This document shows, piece by piece, positions 56,343 through 64,000 of a stretch of 64,000 bases of DNA (positions are counted from its first letter, which is position 1; every line of letters begins with the position of its first letter). Under the pieces are notes generated by a model. It was not told where the DNA came from. It worked only from the letters and a program-made list of their open reading frames with translations, and ran no database searches. The stretch covers positions 186,001-250,000 of the forward strand of contig CBDFMI010000005.1 in the NCBI GenBank assembly GCA_965249615.1, read 5' to 3'. The position numbers were made by a program, and so were the translations under genes. The stretch is from G963555815 sp965249615 [NCBI: bacterium]. GTDB lineage: Bacteria; UBA8248; JACPRG01.

Positions 56343-57953
56343 ATGACGCTGGAGACAATCGCCAGGAGGCCGTCACGAGTTCGGACCCGTCGTTCTCTCG
56401 GCGCCGTCAAGTGGTCTATCCCCGTTGCGGTCCTCCTCGTATTCTTTCTGAGCCCCCTCGCCAATCTCCTCGTGGAGGCCGTTGGCATTAAGTCTCCTGC
56501 CCTGGCCACCCTCTTTCGGTCAACCTTGCCCTGGCTTATCCTTCGGACGCTCCTGCTGGCCCTGGCGACCACCCTGGCGGCCGTCTCCTTGGGGCTTCCT
56601 CTGGCTTGGCTTGCCGTCAGGACTGATGTTCCGGGGCGAAGGCTTTGGAGGTGGCTCGGCGCTCTTCCCCTGGCCATCCCCCCCTATATTGGGGCCCTTG
56701 CCTTTCTCAACCTCCTGGGTCCGGGCGGGGTTGTCAATGTCCTCTATCGAGAGGCGACGGGTGCCCCGGGCCTCATCGTCAACCTCTACAGCTTTGGGGG
56801 AACGGTCTTCGTCCTTTCCCTCTTCACCTATCCCCTTGTCTTCCTCTTCACCGCTTCGGCCCTGGAGGGGAGCCACGCTACCTTCGAGGAGGTGGCCCGA
56901 AGCCTTGGTCACCGCTCAGGCAGGGTCTTCTGGCGGGTCACCTTCCCCCTGCTTCGTCCGTCCCTTTTGGCCGGGGGCTTGCTCGTCTTCCTCTATGTCT
57001 TGGCGGACTTTGGCGCAGTCTCCGTCCTGCGCCAGCAGACTTTCACGACAGAGATCTTTCATTTCCTGAATACGCGCTTTGATCAGGCGGCGGCCGCGGC
57101 CCTCTCCATCATCCTGACGATCATCACTGTTTCTGTTCTCCTGGCTCAACGTCGGTTCCTCGGGCGGAGAAGCTATGTCCAGATTGAGGGCCGGGCACGC
57201 CCGGCTCGCCCCAATCGCCTCGGACCTTGGAGGCCGATCGCTGTCCTTTATCCAGTGACCCTGACGGCCGCCTCCCTGGGTCTCCCCATCTTTCTCCTCC
57301 TTTTACAGATTGAATCTTGGTCGGCTGCCGTGGCGACCGTGCTGGACCAGGCTGGTTTTCTCTGGGCGAGTGTCTGGACGGCCGCCGTCGCGGCCACGGC
57401 GGGAGTCGGCATTGGACTCTTTGCAGGCTATCTAGCCCTTCGCAGGGCCCGCCAGGGCGGGGCCTCCCTCTTCTGGGGCCTTCAGCTCTGTTATGCCATC
57501 CCCGGAACGGTCCTGGGGCTCAGCCTGATCCTCCTCTATAGCTCCTGGCTGCCTTGGGTCTACGGGACAGCCGTCATGGTGGTGATTGGCTACACGATTC
57601 GTTTCATCCCTCAGGCTGTCCAGGGCATCACGGGGGCCCTTCGGCAAGCCCACCATCAACTGGAGGAGGCGGCCAGGGGGCTTGGGCTTGGGGCCCTGGA
57701 GACTGTCCGGCGGGTCGTCATCCCCCTCATTCGCTCCGGTCTTCTGGCCACCTGGGTCCTCGTCTTCATCTCTTCCATGAAGGAGTTGGCGGCCACCCTC
57801 CTGTTGCGCCCCGCCGGCTTTGATACGTTGCCCGTGCGCATTTGGATCCACACCATTGAGGCCGATTACTCCAAGGCGTCCACCCTAGCCCTGGTCCTTG
57901 TCGCGGTTTCCGCCCTTCCTCTCCTTTTGGTGGAGTGGAGGAGGATCACCTGA
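56343..57953 (+). CDS. Iron ABC transporter permease (FbpB-like, two fused halves)
   Basis: 536 residues, about twelve membrane helices in two homologous halves, as in FbpB. Each half has the EAA coupling loop: FEEVARSLGHRSGRVFWRV in the first and LEEAARGLGLGALETVRRV in the second. It starts seven bases after the binding protein and forms the inner-membrane channel of the importer. Confidence 0.92.
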   Translation: MTLETIARRPSRVRTRRSLGAVKWSIPVAVLLVFFLSPLANLLVEAVGIKSPALATLFRSTLPWLILRTLLLALATTLAAVSLGLPLAWLAVRTDVPGRRLWRWLGALPLAIPPYIGALAFLNLLGPGGVVNVLYREATGAPGLIVNLYSFGGTVFVLSLFTYPLVFLFTASALEGSHATFEEVARSLGHRSGRVFWRVTFPLLRPSLLAGGLLVFLYVLADFGAVSVLRQQTFTTEIFHFLNTRFDQAAAAALSIILTIITVSVLLAQRRFLGRRSYVQIEGRARPARPNRLGPWRPIAVLYPVTLTAASLGLPIFLLLLQIESWSAAVATVLDQAGFLWASVWTAAVAATAGVGIGLFAGYLALRRARQGGASLFWGLQLCYAIPGTVLGLSLILLYSSWLPWVYGTAVMVVIGYTIRFIPQAVQGITGALRQAHHQLEEAARGLGLGALETVRRVVIPLIRSGLLATWVLVFISSMKELAATLLLRPAGFDTLPVRIWIHTIEADYSKASTLALVLVAVSALPLLLVEWRRIT

Positions 57954-57994
57954 TGGGCATCGCCTCGCTGCTCGGCCTGAAGGACGTGTGACCC

Positions 57995-59122
57995 TTGTCA
58001 ACGCCCATTATCAAAGTTGAAGACCTTCGGATGCGCTATGGGGCGCGCGAGCCCTGGGCCGTCTCCGACGTCTCTCTTTTTTTGGAGGAGGGAGAGATCC
58101 TGACCCTCCTTGGCCCAAGCGGGTGCGGCAAGACGACCATGCTCCGCCTCATCGCAGGCTTTGAGGTCCCCGAACGGGGCCGAGTCGTCATCGATGGGCA
58201 TTTGGTGGCGGGGGAGGGGGCCTGGTATCCCCCCGAGCAGAGGGGCGTGGGAATGGTCTTTCAGAACTATGCCCTCTTCCCTCACCTGACAGTGGCAGAG
58301 AACGTGGGTTTTGGCCTGCACCCCTGGCCGCTTCCGCTTCGAAACGCCCGGATCGGGGAAGTCCTGTGCTTGGTGGACCTGCTGGCCCTTCGGGATCGCT
58401 ATCCCCACGAGCTCTCCGGGGGGCAGCAGCAGCGCATCGCCCTCGCCCGGGCCCTGGCCCCGGGTCCCCTGGTCATCCTCCTCGACGAGCCCTTCAGCAA
58501 TCTGGACGCCGACATGAGGGGTCAGGTCCGCCAGGAAGTCCGAGACATCCTGCGGCGCTCCAAGATGACGGCCCTTTTTGTGACCCACGAGCAGCAGGGG
58601 GCCTTTGAGATCTCAGACCGGATCGCCGTCATGAACAAGGGTCGAATCGAGCAGTTGGACACGCCAGAGAACATCTTCCACAACCCCGGCACCCCCTTTG
58701 TGGCCCGGTTTCTCGGCCAGACTGACCTCGTGCCCGGCGTCATCCGCGGAGATTGCGTGGAGACAGAGCTTGGCAGCTTCCCCTATTTCACCGACGGCGG
58801 GGGCCTCCCCGATGGGATGCGTGTCGAGGCGGTCATCCGGCCGGCCGATGTAGACGTCATTCCCTCCCGGCAGGGAACGGCCGCGGTGAAGGGACGTCGC
58901 TTTCGAGGCTCAGACAACCTCTACACGTTGATCCTCGCCTCGGGAACCAAAGTCCATAGCGCCACGCCCTGGGATTTCGTCCTCCCCCTTGGAAGCCAGG
59001 TTTCGGTCTCGATGGAGCCCCTTCGGGTGGTCGTGTTTCCGGTGGGGGAGGAAAAAACATCTGAAAACCGGAGCAAAGAAACGCCGAGTTCGACTCTTTC
59101 AGGAAGGATGTCAAATGGATAA
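57995..59122 (+). CDS. Iron ABC transporter ATP-binding protein (FbpC-like)
   Basis: 375 residues from a TTG at 57995. Walker A is GPSGCGKTTM, Q loop GMVFQNYALFPHLTV, signature HELSGGQQQRIA, Walker B LVILLDEPFSNLD, H loop VTHEQQGAFEI. A TOBE-type domain makes up the last 120 residues. It fuels the importer. The 3' end overlaps the P19-like gene by eight bases, so the two are translationally coupled. Confidence 0.93.
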   Translation: MSTPIIKVEDLRMRYGAREPWAVSDVSLFLEEGEILTLLGPSGCGKTTMLRLIAGFEVPERGRVVIDGHLVAGEGAWYPPEQRGVGMVFQNYALFPHLTVAENVGFGLHPWPLPLRNARIGEVLCLVDLLALRDRYPHELSGGQQQRIALARALAPGPLVILLDEPFSNLDADMRGQVRQEVRDILRRSKMTALFVTHEQQGAFEISDRIAVMNKGRIEQLDTPENIFHNPGTPFVARFLGQTDLVPGVIRGDCVETELGSFPYFTDGGGLPDGMRVEAVIRPADVDVIPSRQGTAAVKGRRFRGSDNLYTLILASGTKVHSATPWDFVLPLGSQVSVSMEPLRVVVFPVGEEKTSENRSKETPSSTLSGRMSNG

Positions 59123-59618
59123 CAGGAGCATGTACTCACTAAGTTGGCTTGTCGCAGGATTCCTCTTCCTTTGGACCGGAATTGCCTCTGGGGACGAACA
59201 AGTCTTGGCCCAGGAGGTCCGCGAAGGACTTTCCATCGTCGTCATCTCGGAAACCGCTGAGGGGGTCCACCCTCCCGACCTGACGCTTCCGGCGAATCAG
59301 GCGACTCATCACATCGAGGTCTTCGCCACCTTCGCCGAAGGAAACCTTTACGGGGGACATCCCGCGAGTTTTTTCCCCTACCTCAGACTCCTAGTGACTA
59401 CCCGTCGGGCGGGAAAGGAAGAGATTTTTCGGACCCCCCTCATCCCCCTGGCTCATCATCGCGGGCTTCACTATGGGGCCAATGTCAACCTTCCTGAGAA
59501 GGGACGCTACGAGATGACCCTTCGGGTGGAGCCGCCTGGTGAGCACGAGGTGGGGCGTCACGACGATGTGGGGGACTGGTTTCCCCCCTTCGAGGTGACC
59601 TTCGATCTTGTCTATTAA
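59115..59618 (+). CDS. Periplasmic P19/Tp34-like metal-binding protein (Iron_transport family)
   Basis: 167 residues from the ATG at 59115 with AAGGATG upstream. A signal peptide (LSWLVAGFLFLWTGIASG) is followed by a beta-sandwich pattern: THHIEVFATFAEGNLY, PYLRLLVTT, PLAHHRGLHYGANVNLPEKG and YEMTLRVEPP. P19 and Tp34 bind copper/iron on a His/Met/Glu site; candidate His are at THH and LAHHRGLHYG. Here it is linked to an FbpABC-type importer rather than to an FTR1 permease. It may oxidise, reduce or hand over iron. It is the last gene before a structured leader. Confidence 0.82.
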   Translation: MDNRSMYSLSWLVAGFLFLWTGIASGDEQVLAQEVREGLSIVVISETAEGVHPPDLTLPANQATHHIEVFATFAEGNLYGGHPASFFPYLRLLVTTRRAGKEEIFRTPLIPLAHHRGLHYGANVNLPEKGRYEMTLRVEPPGEHEVGRHDDVGDWFPPFEVTFDLVY

Positions 59619-59663
59619 ACGCAGACTATTGGGACCTTTGTCGGAAGGGGGTGAGAAATGAGG

Positions 59664-59850
59664 TGCTAGCAAGGTAAGCTTGTGCGCTCTTAAAAAGAGA
59701 AGGCTACCGGCCACAGGATGGCTGTCCGAGCCGGTAGCCCCGCAACCAACCGCTGGCCTTGCTCCGCTGACGTCGGCGCAGTCTGATTGTAGGATTTTTG
59801 CTGCAAAAGTCAACTGCTGAGAGCAAGGCTTACCTTGAAAAGGAGGTAGG
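59664..59850 (+). promoter_or_regulatory. Riboswitch-like leader before the porin gene, class unassigned
   Basis: The 233 bases between the P19-like gene and the porin start hold no gene but strong structure. A closing helix AGCAAGG (59668-59674) with CCTTGCT (59757-59763) encloses a CTCTT/AAGAG hairpin and a ten-pair hairpin GGCTACCGGC/GCCGGTAGCC (59702-59711 with 59730-59739). Alternatively CAAGGTAAGC (59670-59679) pairs perfectly over ten bases with GCTTACCTTG (59828-59837), just before the AGGAGG of the porin gene. The two pairings share bases and exclude each other, which is classic switch design. The CCGCAACC after the big hairpin recalls SAM-type and NiCo RNAs, but no consensus fits. 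Confidence 0.5.
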
Positions 59851-59851
59851 C

Positions 59852-61194
59852 ATGCAACGCCCAGCCGCCATTGGTTTTGTATGGTGCTTTCTCCTCTTGG
59901 GGACCGCTTTTGCGTGGGCCCAAGAGGAGGATGTGAAGGGGCGAATTGAGAACCTGGAAAGGGAGCTTGGGGAAGTCCGGGAACAACTTGAGAGGCAGGG
60001 GGAGGAGGTGGAGAGGAGAACGCGTGTCCTTGGGGAGGAGGTGGAGTCTTTCAGGGTGAGGCTCGCCGTTCCAGAGGTGAGAGAACTAAAGAGTGTTTAC
60101 GGTCTCGGACCTGCGGCGTCGAAGGTCTATGGCGTTGAACAAGGGCTCTCCATAGGTGGTTACGGGGAGTGGACCCTCCAGACGTTTCACGGGGATGTAA
60201 CGGACGAGCGGAACAAGGCTGACATCTTGCGCACGGTCCTTTACACTGGTTTCAAGTTCAGCGACCAGTTCGTCCTGAACGCCGAGTTCGAATTCGAGCA
60301 CGGCACCAGCTCGTCCACATCGAGTTCCTCCAATGGGTCGGTCTCGGTGGAGTTCGCCTACCTGGACTGGCTGATAGCGCCCCCCATCAACTTTCGGGTG
60401 GGTGGTGTTCTCATCCCGGTGGGTTTTCTCAACGAGGTCCACGAACCCCCCTTCTTCCACGGGGTGATTCGCCCTTCAGTGGAGCGGCAGATCATACCGA
60501 CCACTTGGCGGGAGATCGGAGCAGGGTTCTTTGGTGAGCCCTTGCCAGGGCTTGAGTATCGCACCTATGTGGTCAACGGGATGAACGCCAAGGGCTTCTC
60601 AAAGAGCAATATCCGGGGGGGCCGACAGAAACTGAACCGAGCCTTCGCGGAGGATTTTGCCCTGACCGGACGCTTGGACTATACTGGGGTACCGGGCCTT
60701 CTGGTGGGCGGTTCTTTCTTCTGGGGGGACTCAGGCCAGGATTAAAAGTTTGCGGGAAAGAAAGTAGACGCAGAGCTCCTGATGGGGGACCTCCACGCCC
60801 AGTACCGTTTTCGTGGTCTGGAGCTGAGGGCTCTCGGCGTGGCGACCCATATCGGTGATGCTGACCAACTTAGCAATGACCCGGACATCAAGGGTCCGAT
60901 CAGCAGTTTCCTCTGGGGATGGTATGCGGAGGCTGCCTACAATGTGCTCCCCCTCTTCCTCCCGGAGACCGGTCAGTTTCTGGCCCCTTTTTCCGGTGGG
61001 AACAATTCAACACCCAGGCGGATGTGCCCAGCGGGTTCACCCCCGATCGCTCGAGGGATAGAGACCTTCTCACGCTCGGGCTCACCTATAAGCCGATCCC
61101 GAACCTCGTCTTCAAGGCCGACTATCGAAACTTCTTCCCGGACGCCGGGGTAGAGGCGGCCGAGTTCAACTTGGGTGTGGGGTTTGTGTTTTAA
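59852..61194 (+). pseudogene. Porin-like outer-membrane beta-barrel protein, interrupted by a stop codon and a frameshift
   Basis: The start is ATG 59852, supported by AGGAGG; a signal peptide (AIGFVWCFLLLGTAFAWAQ) precedes a coiled coil (NLERELGEVREQLERQGEEV). A barrel follows, with YGEWTLQTF, ERQIIPTTWREIGAGFFGE and LEYRTYVVNG, as in phosphate-selective-type porins. An in-frame TAA at 60743-60745 interrupts it after WGDSGQD, yet the same frame continues KFAGKKVDAEL and HAQYRFRG. A missing base in the T run at 60988-60992 then breaks it again; the next frame carries RWEQFNTQADVP and ends with the barrel terminus NLGVGFVF. About 447 residues if repaired. It is probably the outer-membrane port of the iron locus. 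Confidence 0.85.
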
Positions 61195-61215
61195 ACGATG
61201 GATTTTCCTTATGGG

Positions 61216-61245
61216 TCTCGGGAGGGGCTTGCTCCCCTCCCGAGA
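61216..61245 (+). promoter_or_regulatory. Perfect 12-bp hairpin abutting the ribosome binding site of the FMN-binding protein gene
   Basis: TCTCGGGAGGGG (61216-61227) and CCCCTCCCGAGA (61234-61245) form a perfect stem with a six-base loop. No T run follows, so it is not a normal terminator. The AAGGGG site begins one base later. It may set the level of translation or stabilise mRNA at the porin boundary. Confidence 0.6.
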
Positions 61246-61254
61246 AGGGGTTCA

Positions 61255-61806
61255 ATGCGGCAGTTTGAAATGTTGCTGGTCGGTGTTCTCCTCTTTCTCC
61301 TTGGCGTGGCTGGAGAAGTCCAAGGCCAGGTGTTTTTGTCTAAGGAGGAAGCCCTTGAGCTGGCCTTCCCAGAGGCCGATCAGGTAGAACGGAAGACCTT
61401 CTTTCTCACGGAAGATCAAAAGGAAAGGGCTGAAGGTCTTGCGAGGAGCGCACTCGATTTCAATCTCTTCACCTTCTTTGTTGGAAAAAAGGGAGAAAAT
61501 GTCCTTGGTTATGCCGCCATTGACGTTCACGTTGTCCGCACCTTCCCCGAGGCCTTCCTGATCATTCTCGGTCCGGATGGCCGGGTGACAAATACTGTCC
61601 TCCTGGCCTTCTATGAGCCGAGAGAATATCTTCCGAGCGAGAGGTGGTTGGAACAGTTTCCAGGAAGCGACTTGAACTCAGACCTCAGGGTCGGACGTAG
61701 AATCCACGGTATCGCGGGTTCGACGCTAACCGCTCGGGCTGTGACAGGGGCGGTGAGAAAGGTCCTGGCCCTTTACCGGGTGTTGATCCAGGAAGGAGAT
61801 GGGTAA
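61255..61806 (+). CDS. FMN-binding-domain protein (covalently flavinylated, RnfG/NqrC-like)
   Basis: 183 residues from the ATG at 61255. A signal peptide (MLLVGVLLFLLGVAGEVQG) leads to one FMN_bind domain. GPDGRVTNTVLLAFYEP is the core, and HGIAGSTLTARAVTGAVRKV holds the flavinylation Thr of the [S/T]GxT-x-T type motif. Apo-protein would receive FMN through a phosphoester bond from ApbE, which is encoded two genes downstream. It is a periplasmic one- or two-electron carrier. The gene overlaps the next start (TAATG). Confidence 0.88.
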   Translation: MRQFEMLLVGVLLFLLGVAGEVQGQVFLSKEEALELAFPEADQVERKTFFLTEDQKERAEGLARSALDFNLFTFFVGKKGENVLGYAAIDVHVVRTFPEAFLIILGPDGRVTNTVLLAFYEPREYLPSERWLEQFPGSDLNSDLRVGRRIHGIAGSTLTARAVTGAVRKVLALYRVLIQEGDG

Positions 61807-62321
61807 TGCGATTTGTCGTGACAGGGGAGTGGAAACAAAACGACCTTTTGAGATTTATTCTTTACTTTTTTCTCCTTTATTCTTCTCTCCTCTGGGTGAC
61901 GAACCTCCTCCTGAACCTCGGAAAGATGGGCCTCACATATGGCTCGGTGGTTGCCTATTACCGGGGGGCGGAGGAACAATTCCTGCAGCCTCGAAGCTAT
62001 CTCGGGCTCCTGGAGATCACCCATTTTCATGTGTTCGCGATGGGCATTCTCATCCTGACGCTGACCCATCTTGCACTCTTCGTTCCCGTTCACCCTAGGT
62101 TTAAGTTCTGGCTCATTGGGGTTTCTTTCCTTTCCGCCATCTCGGACGAGGGGGGAGGTTGGCTGACCCGATTCGTCCACCCGGCTTTCGCCTACTTCAA
62201 GATCGGTTCTTTTCTTCTGTTCCAAATCTCCCTGGGTACCCTCATCCTCATCGTGTTTTTTTCCCTCCTGTTTTCACAACGAAATGCCTATTCGGAGGGC
62301 CCCGGAAATTCGGCGCCATGA
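61806..62321 (+). CDS. Four-helix membrane protein with intramembrane histidines (possible cytochrome b-like)
   Basis: 171 residues with about four hydrophobic helices: FILYFFLLYSSLLWVTNLLL, EITHFHVFAMGILILTLTHL, FKFWLIGVSFLSAIS and FLLFQISLGTLILIVFF. Helix two carries three His (THFH and THL), and RFVHPAF has another, compatible with haem ligands. It lies between the FMN-binding protein and ApbE, overlapping both, so it may pass electrons across the membrane to the flavin protein. Family not recognised. Confidence 0.8.
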   Translation: MRFVVTGEWKQNDLLRFILYFFLLYSSLLWVTNLLLNLGKMGLTYGSVVAYYRGAEEQFLQPRSYLGLLEITHFHVFAMGILILTLTHLALFVPVHPRFKFWLIGVSFLSAISDEGGGWLTRFVHPAFAYFKIGSFLLFQISLGTLILIVFFSLLFSQRNAYSEGPGNSAP

Positions 62322-63385
62322 CCCCCGCCCATTGGCAGAGGATGAATAGGCCTAAGGTGCGGTCCTTTTTCCGGTCTCCTTCGAAGCTTACAAGATTTAT
62401 TCTGCCGTTATTCCTTCTTTTCAGTCCCCCCCCTGCCTCAAGCCAGGTCCTTTTGGAGGAGAGCCACTATGTGATGGGAACCTGGTTGAGAATCACCATG
62501 CCGGAATCAGACGCCCAGTCCGGCAGAAAAATCCTCCGCCAGGCCTTCGAGGAAGTGCAGCGCCTGGACGGCCTCCTCAGTCACTATCGGCTAGATACCC
62601 CCCTGAGCCGCCTAAATTGTCAGGCGGGACGCGGTCCCCAGGAGGCCCCCTTTGAGCTGATGGAGGTGCTCCACATTTCAGCTCGATTAAGCCGTCTCAC
62701 GGAGGGGGCCTTCGACATCACGATCGGGCCCCTGGTCTCTCTATTAGAGGAGGCAAGTCGGAGCGGTTTCTGGCCGCAAGATCTCGGCGACGTTCTCCCG
62801 AATATTGGGTGGGAACTACTGCGTTTTCCGGGCGGAAACCAGGTGGAACTTTCCCGACCGGGAATGCACCTTGACCTTGGAGGGATCGGGAAGGGGTACG
62901 CGGTCGATCGGATCCGCGAGATCCTGATTGAGGCGGGGACACGCTCGGCCTTCCTCAATTTTGGTGAGAGTAGCCTCTTGGCCTTGGGCAACCCCCCGGA
63001 TTCCCCCTCTTGGAATATTCTGGTTCGAGGTCTCGAGCCCGACACCTTCCTTGGGGTCTTGTCCCTGCGGGACCAGGCTGTGTCTATTTCCTCCACCTTC
63101 GGTCGAACATTCCAGGTGGATGGGAAGACCTATGGACATATCTTTGACCCGAGGACAGGGGCCCCACTTTCTGAACCTGCCCTGGCAGTCGTCGTGGCAG
63201 TCAACGCCGCAGAGGCCGAGGCCCTGTCGACGGCGTTGCTGATCCTTGGCGCTGAGGAGGGATTTTCCCTCTTGGATCAATTCCCGGGCAGCGCTGCTCT
63301 CTATGCTTCCGATGAGGCTGTTAGAATGACGCCCGCTTTTGAAAAGCTCTTCGATTTAACCACCTTCGAGAAACAGGACGATTGA
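62318..63385 (+). CDS. apbE: FAD:protein FMN transferase ApbE
   Basis: 355 residues from the ATG at 62318, which overlaps the previous stop as ATGA; the longer upstream frame is a shadow. An N-terminal signal/anchor (LTRFILPLFLLFSPPPASS) places it in the periplasm. MGTWLRITM, the core HLDLGGIGKGYAVD, LNFGESSLLALG and HIFDPRTGAP are ApbE motifs. It attaches FMN from FAD to Thr/Ser of the target. The FMN_bind protein two genes upstream is the evident substrate. Confidence 0.94.
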   Translation: MTPAHWQRMNRPKVRSFFRSPSKLTRFILPLFLLFSPPPASSQVLLEESHYVMGTWLRITMPESDAQSGRKILRQAFEEVQRLDGLLSHYRLDTPLSRLNCQAGRGPQEAPFELMEVLHISARLSRLTEGAFDITIGPLVSLLEEASRSGFWPQDLGDVLPNIGWELLRFPGGNQVELSRPGMHLDLGGIGKGYAVDRIREILIEAGTRSAFLNFGESSLLALGNPPDSPSWNILVRGLEPDTFLGVLSLRDQAVSISSTFGRTFQVDGKTYGHIFDPRTGAPLSEPALAVVVAVNAAEAEALSTALLILGAEEGFSLLDQFPGSAALYASDEAVRMTPAFEKLFDLTTFEKQDD

Positions 63386-63547
63386 CGCCTCCAACAGGAG
63401 TGGGCTGAGGGCTTCCTTTGGGACCTCTGAGTTCTCCTTCGCCATCAGAAGATGGGCCAGATATTTTATTCGCCAGCTAGAATGAAAATGATATTTCTGT
63501 GAGGGTTTCTGTTTTTGCCGTCCTGGTTCCTCGGAGGAGCTTCAATC

Positions 63548-64000
63548 ATGACCCTAAGCTTACGAGAATTCTAGACAGTCCTGCACGGGACAGTTTTCGG
63601 GGCCATCTATCTCATCGCCTTCGCCGGAGGCTTTGCGGGCCTTTGGAGCCTTCGAAAAGAGTTTGTCACGGCGGAAGGGCTTCGGGAACGGCTTCGCCGC
63701 CTCTACGCCGGGGTCTGGGGGATGGCGATCATATGCTGGGTCGCGGTGCTCAGCGGGACCTACATCGTTTATCCCTGGTATCGGGCGGCCATCCCAGAGA
63801 GCCCCCGCTCGAGGCTCCTGGCCGATCCCGCGAAGGCGGCCTGGCACACCTTTGGGATGGAGTGGAAGGAGCACATCGGCTGGCCGTCGGCGATCCTGGC
63901 AACGGCGGTCGCCTTTGTCGTGACCTACTATGGCCCCGCGCTTTTGAAACGACAGCAGTTGCGGAAGGCTGTCCTCGTTCTTTTTGTTCTCGCCTTTTTC
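63548..64000 (+). pseudogene. Multi-helix membrane protein with an in-frame TAG near the start (runs off the window)
   Basis: GGAGGAG at 63533-63539 precedes the ATG at 63548. After MTLSLREF an in-frame TAG occurs at 63572-63574, but the same frame continues at once with TVLHGTVFGAIYLIAFAGGF, LWSLRKEFVTAEGLRERL, WVAVLSGTYIVYPWYR and further helices to the window end without another stop. No ATG or GTG restart exists before 63720, inside the second helix. A Leu codon (TTG) changed to TAG would explain it. The family is not recognised; the histidines (HGT, WHTF, EHIGW) could bind haem. It may belong to the flavin/iron module. Confidence 0.7.

Noticed and set aside
59664-59850. Identification as SAM-I, SAM-IV, NiCo, FMN, molybdenum-cofactor or cobalamin riboswitch
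   Set aside because: The CCGCAACC and hairpin order are only vaguely similar; required conserved cores of each class are missing, so I left the class open.

Overview
This window is chromosomal DNA from a GC-rich, Gram-negative bacterium. The double-membrane cell plan is shown by the lipopolysaccharide export genes lptC, lptA and lptB, the Mla lipid-transport genes mlaE, mlaD and mlaC, a TolC-type outer-membrane channel and a porin-like barrel. The gene set (LL-diaminopimelate aminotransferase, the order lptC-lptA-lptB-rpoN-hprK-EIIA-HPr-EI, the order tilS-ftsH-pdxJ-nnr-tsaE, and two stand-alone MetE-type proteins) resembles uncultured lineages around the Deltaproteobacteria, Nitrospirota and Methylomirabilota. 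I cannot fix the phylum from sequence alone. Nearly all of it is housekeeping DNA; there is no prophage, no complete insertion sequence and no CRISPR array.

Layout. 1-2731: dapA (end only), a carboxy-terminal processing protease, dapB. 2791-4387 (minus): a nucleotidyltransferase and a frameshifted metallo-beta-lactamase-fold protein. 4736-8081: dapL, folK, a deoxynucleoside kinase, panC. 8134-8292: a 52-residue membrane protein. 8551-13439: a UvrD-type helicase, trkA, trkH. 13604-15594: two MetE-like methyltransferases. 15600-18473 (minus): a four-gene two-component and sigma-54 activator cluster, with its ATPase frameshifted. 18474-19134: an AT-rich island with short direct repeats. 19135-23020: mlaE, mlaD, a tolC-like gene, mlaC and a riboflavin-kinase-like gene. 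23054-24289 (minus): an orphan E2 acyltransferase. 24708-31284: tRNA(CAU), tilS, ftsH, pdxJ, nnr, tsaE. 31354-38293: lptCAB, rpoN (frameshifted), hprK and a sugar-permease-free PTS chain. 38316-42582: metK, ahcY, a methyltransferase, a lipoprotein peptidase. 42646-47805: a cell-wall amidase, der, an EF-G-2 type GTPase, a MerR regulator. 47881-49147: tRNA-Pro and a lower-GC metallo-hydrolase. 49277-54034: ridA, an M16 peptidase, a TPR protein, a small membrane protein and a glycosyltransferase.

The most interesting part is 54136-64000. A DtxR-type metal regulator is followed by an FbpABC-type iron ABC importer, a P19/Tp34-like periplasmic metal protein, a porin-like barrel, an FMN-binding-domain protein, a His-containing membrane protein, the flavin transferase ApbE and another membrane protein. 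Together they suggest ferric-iron uptake coupled to a flavinylated periplasmic electron-transfer chain. Two structured RNA candidates sit here. One is a minus-strand transcript (about 54408 to 54136) with its own promoter and a terminator whose arm competes with a long-range helix. The other is a riboswitch-like leader (59668-59837) with two mutually exclusive pairings just before the porin ribosome binding site.

Several genes are broken by single-base losses in short homopolymer runs (near 3777, 16085, 34565 and 60990), and two by in-frame stops (60743 and 63572). The homopolymer pattern points first to assembly error. The case is still notable because sigma-54 and its activator are both hit, and because both nonsense codons fall in the iron/flavin cluster.
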